From Pirellulimonas nuda (GTDB lineage: Bacteria; Planctomycetota; Planctomycetia; Pirellulales; Lacipirellulaceae): 64,000 nt of DNA. Positions 61,410 to 64,000 of the stretch are shown in pieces. Made by a program: the position numbers and the translations under genes. The stretch is taken from contig NZ_CP036291.1 of NCBI RefSeq assembly GCF_007750855.1, positions 6,298,905 through 6,362,904 of the forward strand, in the 5' to 3' direction. A model generated the notes under the pieces. That model was not told the DNA's origin. It saw only the letters and a program-made list of their open reading frames with translations, and did not search any database. Every line of letters starts with the position of its first letter. Within the stretch, counting starts at the first letter, position 1.

Positions 61410-62312
61410 TTGCAGACGCGATCAAGGTCAACGATCACCCAAGCGATCCGGGGCGTCCCCGCCTTCGGCGCGGCGGAATGGACCGACGACTCCGGGGCGC
61501 CGGGGGCGGGGACGCCCCGGATCGCACGGCTGGTGCGTCTTGCGATTGCTGTGGTCGCATTGCTGGTACTAGTTGAACGCTCAGAGGCTGCGCCAACCGC
61601 GGCGCCCGACGCGGCCGTCGAAACAGGCCGCGAGGCGCTGGCCGACCAGTGGGACGCCCCCTGGTACGACGCCAAGACCGACTCGCTCAAGGCGATCCCG
61701 GTCAAAGCGCCGAAGCCGGCCCCGCCCCCCGCGGCGCCGCAGGAGCCCTGGGGGTTCTGGGAATGGCTCAGCGGCCTGTTCGGCGCGTGGAACCTTGACC
61801 TGGGAGAGATCGTCCTCTTCCTCGGCTGGCTTGCGCTGGCGGCGTTGCTGGTCGCCCTGATCTGGGCGCTGGTGCGGTCGATCCAAACCAGCGACTTGGC
61901 AGACGCCCAGGCCGAGGCAGAGCGGTCCGCCATGCGCCGGCGGATCGAGAGCGTCGAAGCGCTCCCCGCGCCGGTGGCCAGCGGCGTGAAGGACCTGCTG
62001 GCCGAGTCGGCCCGGCTGCGCGACGCGGGGGACCTGGCGGGCGCCATCGTCTACTTGTTCAGCCACCAACTGATCTCGCTCGATCACGCCGGCGCCATCC
62101 GCTTGGTGAAGGGGAAGACCAACCGCCAGTACCTCCGCGAGCTGGGGCGTTGGGCCCCTGCGGCGGCGCCGCTGTTGGCCAAGACGGTAGACGCCTTCGA
62201 GGCCTCCTTCTTCGGGGGGCACACCCCCACGCGGCAGCAGTTCGACGCGTGCTGGGAGGCCGCGCTGCTGCTCCCGGCAGCTGCCACGCCGGCCAAGGAG
62301 AAGGCGGCATGA
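61410..62312 (+). CDS. DUF4129-type membrane protein
   Basis: A protein of up to 300 residues; the reading frame begins at 61410, but residues 12-40 are encoded by a palindromic repeat (61448-61526). A GTG at 61533 gives a cleaner N-terminus that starts directly with the signal helix (RLAIAVVALLVLVERSEA), and I think it is the real start (about 259 residues). A second membrane helix is GEIVLFLGWLALAALLVALIWAL. The DUF4129 part at the C-terminus (LVKGKTNRQYLRELGRWAP, FEASFFGGHTPTRQQFD) is typical. Its stop overlaps the next start (ATGA), so translation is coupled. Confidence 0.85.
   Translation: MQTRSRSTITQAIRGVPAFGAAEWTDDSGAPGAGTPRIARLVRLAIAVVALLVLVERSEAAPTAAPDAAVETGREALADQWDAPWYDAKTDSLKAIPVKAPKPAPPPAAPQEPWGFWEWLSGLFGAWNLDLGEIVLFLGWLALAALLVALIWALVRSIQTSDLADAQAEAERSAMRRRIESVEALPAPVASGVKDLLAESARLRDAGDLAGAIVYLFSHQLISLDHAGAIRLVKGKTNRQYLRELGRWAPAAAPLLAKTVDAFEASFFGGHTPTRQQFDACWEAALLLPAAATPAKEKAA
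61448..61526. repeat. Inverted repeat GGGGCGGGGACGCCCCGG family at the DUF4129 gene start
   Basis: Left arm GATCCGGGGCGTCCCCGCC, right arm GGCGGGGACGCCCCGGATC. Same unit as 44907-44974. It lies either in the leader or inside the first 40 codons of the DUF4129 gene. Confidence 0.85.
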
Positions 62313-63457
62313 GCACGCGGGCCCCGCAGACCCTGATGCTGCTGCTCATCGCCGCCGTCGGCTGCGGCGAGCCGGAGCTGCGCACGCGCCACGGCGTGCG
62401 CTCGGGCGCCAACGAGGGGAGCGTGAACGGCCTGTCGGTGCTCTCGCGGATGTTCGAGAGCGCCGGCGCGGACGTGCGCTCGTGGTCTTGGCTGTCGCCC
62501 TCGCTCGGAGAGACGGACGTGATCGTGTGGGCGCCGGACGACTTCAACGCCCCCAGCCCCGAGGCGCACGGCTGGATCTACTCGTGGCTGACCGGCGAGC
62601 CGGGGCGGACCCTGATTTACATCGGGCGCGACTTCGATGCGACCCCCGGCTACTGGGCCGAGGCAGAGAAGCTGGCCGCGGCGCCGTTGGCGCCGGAGTA
62701 CGCGCGGCGCAGGCGCGAGGCGACCGCCCGACAGAACACCGCGGCGGGAAAGGCGCTCTCGCCCGACGTGGCCCCCGGCTGGTTCACGCTCGACCCGGCC
62801 CCCAAGCCGGCCAAGGTGACGCGGTTCACCGGGCGTTGGGGGCGGACGGCCGACGCCTCGAAGGCCGGAGTGGAGCGGCGTACGCGGCTGATCCCCGTCG
62901 ACCCGTCGGCCGTCGGCCCGGACAACCGGCTCCTGGTGCTGCTGGGAGACCAGTCGGGCGAGCCGATCGTCAGCCAGTTGCAGTACGCAACCTACGCGGA
63001 CGAGCCGTCGCGGCTGATCATGATCGAGAACGGCTCGTGGCTGCTGAACGAGCCGCTGGTGAACCACGAACACCGCAAGCTGGCCGGCCAGCTCGTCCGC
63101 CACGTACGCGCCAATGGGCGCGAGGTGGTGGTGCTGGAATCTGGCCCCGGCGGCCCCCCCGTGCGCAACGAAGACCCCTCCGGCGCGCCCCCGATGGGGC
63201 TGCTGCTGTTCCGCGTGTGGCCCATCGGGGCGACGCTGGCGCAGATCGCGGTGCTGGGCGTGGTGTTTGCCCTGTCGCGGTGGCCGATCTTCGGCGTCCC
63301 GCGTCGGCTGGAGCAGGACTCGCTGACCGACTTCGGCCGACACACCGACGCGGTCGGCCGGCTGCTGGCGGCCACCAAAGACCGGGCGTTCGCTTACGGG
63401 CGCCTGCTGGCATATCGTGACAAGTCAACCAGCCGAGACGCGAAGAGCAGGACGTAG
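62309..63457 (+). CDS. DUF4350-type lipoprotein of the MoxR cluster
   Basis: A 382-residue protein with a lipoprotein-like N-terminus (LLIAAVGCGEPE; lipobox Cys about residue 19) and one more hydrophobic helix near residues 308-327 (IGATLAQIAVLGVVFALSRWPIF). NEGSVNGLSVLSRMFESAGADVR and DVIVWAPDDFNAPS fit the DUF4350 sandwich fold. The two halves suggest a periplasmic domain tethered to the inner membrane. It is translationally coupled to DUF4129 (ATGA) and is followed by the MoxR gene. Confidence 0.82.
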   Translation: MSTRAPQTLMLLLIAAVGCGEPELRTRHGVRSGANEGSVNGLSVLSRMFESAGADVRSWSWLSPSLGETDVIVWAPDDFNAPSPEAHGWIYSWLTGEPGRTLIYIGRDFDATPGYWAEAEKLAAAPLAPEYARRRREATARQNTAAGKALSPDVAPGWFTLDPAPKPAKVTRFTGRWGRTADASKAGVERRTRLIPVDPSAVGPDNRLLVLLGDQSGEPIVSQLQYATYADEPSRLIMIENGSWLLNEPLVNHEHRKLAGQLVRHVRANGREVVVLESGPGGPPVRNEDPSGAPPMGLLLFRVWPIGATLAQIAVLGVVFALSRWPIFGVPRRLEQDSLTDFGRHTDAVGRLLAATKDRAFAYGRLLAYRDKSTSRDAKSRT

Positions 63458-63461
63458 CTAG

Positions 63462-63539
63462 GCGCGGATCAAGCGGATGCAAAAGGATAGGCAGTCATGT
63501 GAACTTCGTGCGCCCGTCGCATCCACTCCGATCCGCGTC
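63462..63539. repeat. Inverted repeat GCGCGGATCAAGCGGATGC
   Basis: Left arm GCGCGGATCAAGCGGATGC, right arm GCATCCACTCCGATCCGCGTC, with a 38-bp loop. It lies in the 134-bp gap between the DUF4350 and MoxR genes. Confidence 0.8.
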
Positions 63540-63591
63540 CTACTTCTTGGGCTCGGCGAAAACGTTCTAAAACCTCTTGACCCCTTCTGCT

Positions 63592-64000
63592 ATGACCGAG
63601 CCTCCCCACCAAGACTCCACGGAGCCCTTCGCCAGCCCCCCCCCGCCGCTTGCGCCGGAGCCGACGCCGATCCAGCGGATGTTCGCCGCCATCAAGCGCG
63701 AGGTGGGCAAGGTGTACATCGGCCAGGAGGAGCTGGTGCTCTCGACGCTGGTGGCGCTCTTCTCCGGCGGGCACGTGCTGATCGAGAGCGTGCCGGGCCT
63801 GGGCAAGACGCTCTTTGTGCGGACGCTGGGCAAGGTGCTGGGCTGCAAGTTCGGGCGGATCCAGTTCACCGCCGACCTGATGCCCTCGGACATCACCGGC
63901 GCCCCGATCTTCAACCTCAAGACGCAGGACTTCTCGTTCCGCCCCGGACCGGTCTTCACCCAACTGCTGCTGGCGGACGAGATCAACCGCGCGCCGGCCA
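63592..64000 (+). CDS. MoxR-family AAA+ ATPase, cut by the window end
   Basis: The first 136 codons of a MoxR-type ATPase, open at the right edge. A Pro-rich N-terminal tail (about 25 residues) leads into IQRMFAAIKREVGKVYIGQEELV, Walker A ESVPGLGKT, TADLMPSDITGAPI and LLLADEINRAPA (Walker B). MoxR ATPases act as chaperones for membrane or metal-containing proteins and are usually next to DUF58 genes. DUF4129 and DUF4350 genes upstream fit the planctomycete cluster. ATG 63592 is the start. Confidence 0.93.
   Translation, partial: MTEPPHQDSTEPFASPPPPLAPEPTPIQRMFAAIKREVGKVYIGQEELVLSTLVALFSGGHVLIESVPGLGKTLFVRTLGKVLGCKFGRIQFTADLMPSDITGAPIFNLKTQDFSFRPGPVFTQLLLADEINRAPA

Overview
The window is high-GC DNA from a planctomycete, most likely of the Pirellulales / Lacipirellulaceae type. 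I base this on gene families rather than a marker gene: PEP-CTERM proteins with dockerin-like repeats, a DUF1559 pseudopilin-like protein, a DUF1549/DUF1553 plus DUF1501 pair, a Tat-exported Gfo/Idh/MocA dehydrogenase beside a DUF1080 protein, and a DUF4129-DUF4350-MoxR cluster. No tRNA, rRNA, CRISPR array, prophage or complete insertion sequence was seen.

Layout. 1-10 kb: isochorismatase-like hydrolase, PEP-CTERM protein, exported sugar dehydrogenase with DUF1080, zinc-ribbon membrane protein, MFS transporter, ion channel, a broken gene and an HD/nucleotidyltransferase protein. 10-21 kb: CBS protein, NtrC-type sigma-54 regulator, trans-sulfuration PLP enzyme with a terminator in its leader, and a 2021-residue FAAL-ACP-C-A-PCP-TE synthetase whose adenylation pocket reads close to the glycine code. 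21-30 kb: DUF433, HDOD, an ecotin-like inhibitor, a methyltransferase, a lower-GC pair (DUF6994-like plus barstar), an FtsX-type permease, and carB carrying in-frame palindromic insertions. 30-37 kb: Uma2, then kdsD-kdsC-(secreted unknown)-LptC/LptA-like protein, an envelope lipopolysaccharide block. 37-43 kb: inositol-phosphatase-like gene, a RAYT flanked by REP pairs, and korA/korB separated by a four-helix-bundle gene between inverted-repeat arms. 43-50 kb: ribBA, rplM-rpsI, DUF1549/1553 and DUF1501. 50-56 kb: PEP-CTERM/DUF1559 operon, then a sulfur module (ArsR, YgaP-like rhodanese, CoA-disulfide-reductase/rhodanese fusion, Cys-rich secreted protein). 56-64 kb: SRP RNA, dnaX, ebfC, rpoN, and the DUF4129/DUF4350/MoxR cluster, cut by the window end.

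The strongest structural signal is not a classical gene. About 25 long inverted repeats (65-200 bp) in at least seven sequence families fill most intergenic gaps. Several are palindromes inserted inside other palindromes. Several overlap the stop codon of a neighbouring gene (metB-like, carB, korA, DUF1549). Three lie in frame inside coding genes (two full and one half copy in carB), and another lies in dnaX. One copy (39867-40367) carries a four-helix-bundle gene of the 23S-rRNA intervening-sequence protein family between its arms and separates korA from korB. I propose, as inference, that this is an autonomous form and the gene-free palindromes are relatives without cargo. A separate RAYT/REP system sits 1 kb away.
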